From: Sphingomonadales bacterium 32-65-25
Lineage (GTDB): Bacteria; Pseudomonadota; Alphaproteobacteria; Sphingomonadales; Sphingomonadaceae
Reading direction: 5' to 3'
Length of the DNA stretch: 64,000 bases
Assembly (NCBI GenBank): GCA_002280855.1
Contig: NCEU01000001.1
Location: 1 to 64,000 of the forward strand
Below the pieces are notes generated by a model. It worked only from the letters and a program-made list of their open reading frames with translations, did not search any database and had not been told where the DNA came from. The position numbers were made by a program, and so were the translations under genes. Below, piece after piece: positions 63,212-64,000 of this stretch (positions are counted from its first letter, which is position 1; each line of letters begins with the position of its first letter).

Positions 63212-63835
63212 TTATGCGCGGCCCGAATAGAGCAGATGGCCGGGGCCGAGCCGTTCGAGCACCAGTTCGACGTCGCTTTGGCTGAAGGCAAAACAGCCTT
63301 CGCTGCGGCCGAGCTTGCCGGTCTGCTTCAGCACCTGCGGCTCGCAATACCAGGCGCCGTGGATGACGATGGCGCGGCTTTCCGCCGTGCTGTTTTCCGG
63401 TTCCAGCCCGATCAGCCGGCGCGAACGGCCATGCTGGCCGATGTAAGCAGGCCCGGTGAGATAGGCGCCGGCGCTGCTGGCGGCGGAACCGGGTTGGGCG
63501 GAAAAGCGTTGCAGATAGCCGCTGTGCGCCGGATCGGAGCCGCGGCCATGGGACACGCGCAGCGCCGTCACCTGGCCGCTTTCCGGCGCAAACAGGAAGA
63601 AGCGCGGGAAGGCGCTGTGCAGGCTGTAATCAGCGATGGCGACGACATCACGGGCGCTGATGCGGCTGCTGTGGCGCGCAAAGGCATCGCGGGCGCGTTC
63701 GAGCAGGCGCGGATGTGGGGCAGCGGCGTGGGGCAGCGAAGCGAGCGCGGGGCCGGCAGCGGCAAGGGCCGCACTGCCAAGTGCTGCACCACCAAGGACG
63801 GCGCGGCGGGAGAGGGGGTTTTCACGGATAGCCAT
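63212..63835 (-). CDS. Secreted murein L,D-transpeptidase catalytic-domain protein
   Basis: A 207-residue exported protein. The leader SRRAVLGGAALGSAALAAAGPALA has a twin-arginine-like SRRAVLG start. The catalytic region has AIVIHGAWYCEP and GRSEGCFAFSQSDVE, with the His and Cys of the YkuD-type SxGC motif, of the YkuD_2/DUF4056-like subgroup. Such enzymes form or cut 3-3 cross-links or link proteins to peptidoglycan. The frame extends to 63880; ATG 63835 fits the leader. It is divergent from the next gene and convergent with katG. Confidence 0.85.
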   Translation of the reverse strand: MAIRENPLSRRAVLGGAALGSAALAAAGPALASLPHAAAPHPRLLERARDAFARHSSRISARDVVAIADYSLHSAFPRFFLFAPESGQVTALRVSHGRGSDPAHSGYLQRFSAQPGSAASSAGAYLTGPAYIGQHGRSRRLIGLEPENSTAESRAIVIHGAWYCEPQVLKQTGKLGRSEGCFAFSQSDVELVLERLGPGHLLYSGRA

Positions 63836-63874
63836 CGATCGGGAACATAAGGCACCATTTGGCGTATTACAGTG

Positions 63875-64000
63875 ATGCATCGCCCAACTGCCCCGAATCG
63901 TCGGCCAATAACCGTTCTGGCGGCCCTTGTGGGCAGTCTTGCGCTCTCAGCAGCCGCTTGTGCCCAGCCGGCCGCACCGCCACCTGCGTCGCCAGCGGAG
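63875..64000 (+). CDS. Exported protein, N-terminus only (runs off the window)
   Basis: An open frame from ATG 63875 runs to the window edge (42 codons). It has a signal-peptide-like TVLAALVGSLALSAAACAQP, either cleaved after ACA or acylated at the Cys of SAAAC, then a Pro/Ala-rich linker. It is divergent from the L,D-transpeptidase gene by 39 bases. Position suggests another cell-wall protein, but too little is visible to name it. Confidence 0.6.
   Translation, partial: MHRPTAPNRRPITVLAALVGSLALSAAACAQPAAPPPASPAE

Overview
The window is about 64 kb of GC-rich, densely packed chromosome from an alphaproteobacterium, most likely a sphingomonad. That assignment is an inference from gene families: a PEP-CTERM protein with a PEPSSWAML-type tail, a TonB-dependent receptor beside a catabolic operon, a fatty-acid hydroxylase of the kind that acts on sphingolipid acyl chains, and sigma-54/FliA flagellar genes. 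I see no rRNA, CRISPR array or prophage. There is one tRNA (Gln-TTG) and the tail of one IS630-type transposase at the left edge.

0-24 kb is a surface-polysaccharide locus. The IS630 tail abuts a GT2 glycosyltransferase whose front was probably lost to the insertion. After it come a GT4 transferase, a polysaccharide pyruvyl transferase with an AT-rich front half, and a 1190-residue multi-domain transferase on the other strand. Then come manC, another GT2 enzyme, a DUF5672 protein, a PhyH-like dioxygenase and a Wza/KpsD-like export lipoprotein. A reverse-strand operon kpsF-kdsB-kdsA-kpsC makes CMP-Kdo and transfers it; a KpsS-like protein lies further on. A HAD phosphatase, a fatty-acid hydroxylase, an SDR and an LtaS-like membrane phosphotransferase are interspersed. 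This points to a Kdo-linked (group 2/3-type) capsule, although no ABC exporter genes are in the window.

23.8-39.9 kb is flagellar. flgBCDEFGHIJKL and motAB are on the minus strand; flgA, flgM, flgN, a muramidase, flhA and fliA are on the plus strand. Three strong sigma-54 (-24/-12) promoters and two sigma-28 promoters can be read directly. Two of the sigma-54 sites lie so close to the start codon that leaderless mRNAs are predicted. FlgD is short, and the FlgJ functions are split between two genes.

39.9-42 kb holds a CitE-like lyase, a zinc-ribbon membrane protein and tRNA-Gln. 42.4-54.9 kb is a self-contained catabolic island: two MetE-like zinc alkyltransferases, a citryl-CoA-lyase-like protein, a CaiB/BaiF CoA-transferase, an IclR regulator, and a seven-gene operon (TonB receptor, WrbA, VOC protein, alpha/beta hydrolase, second CaiB, crotonase, quinone oxidoreductase). 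A 32-bp operator made of two TTCG-N5-CGAA dyads occurs both in the lyase/CoA-transferase divergent promoter and upstream of the TonB receptor, tying the transcription units into one predicted regulon. The substrate is unknown, and this is the best candidate in the window for an undescribed system.

54.9-64 kb carries an XRE/MmyB regulator, a PEP-CTERM protein, an NHL-repeat protein, a small membrane protein, divergent epmA and efp, a catalase-peroxidase with a signal peptide, an L,D-transpeptidase-like protein and the start of one more exported protein.
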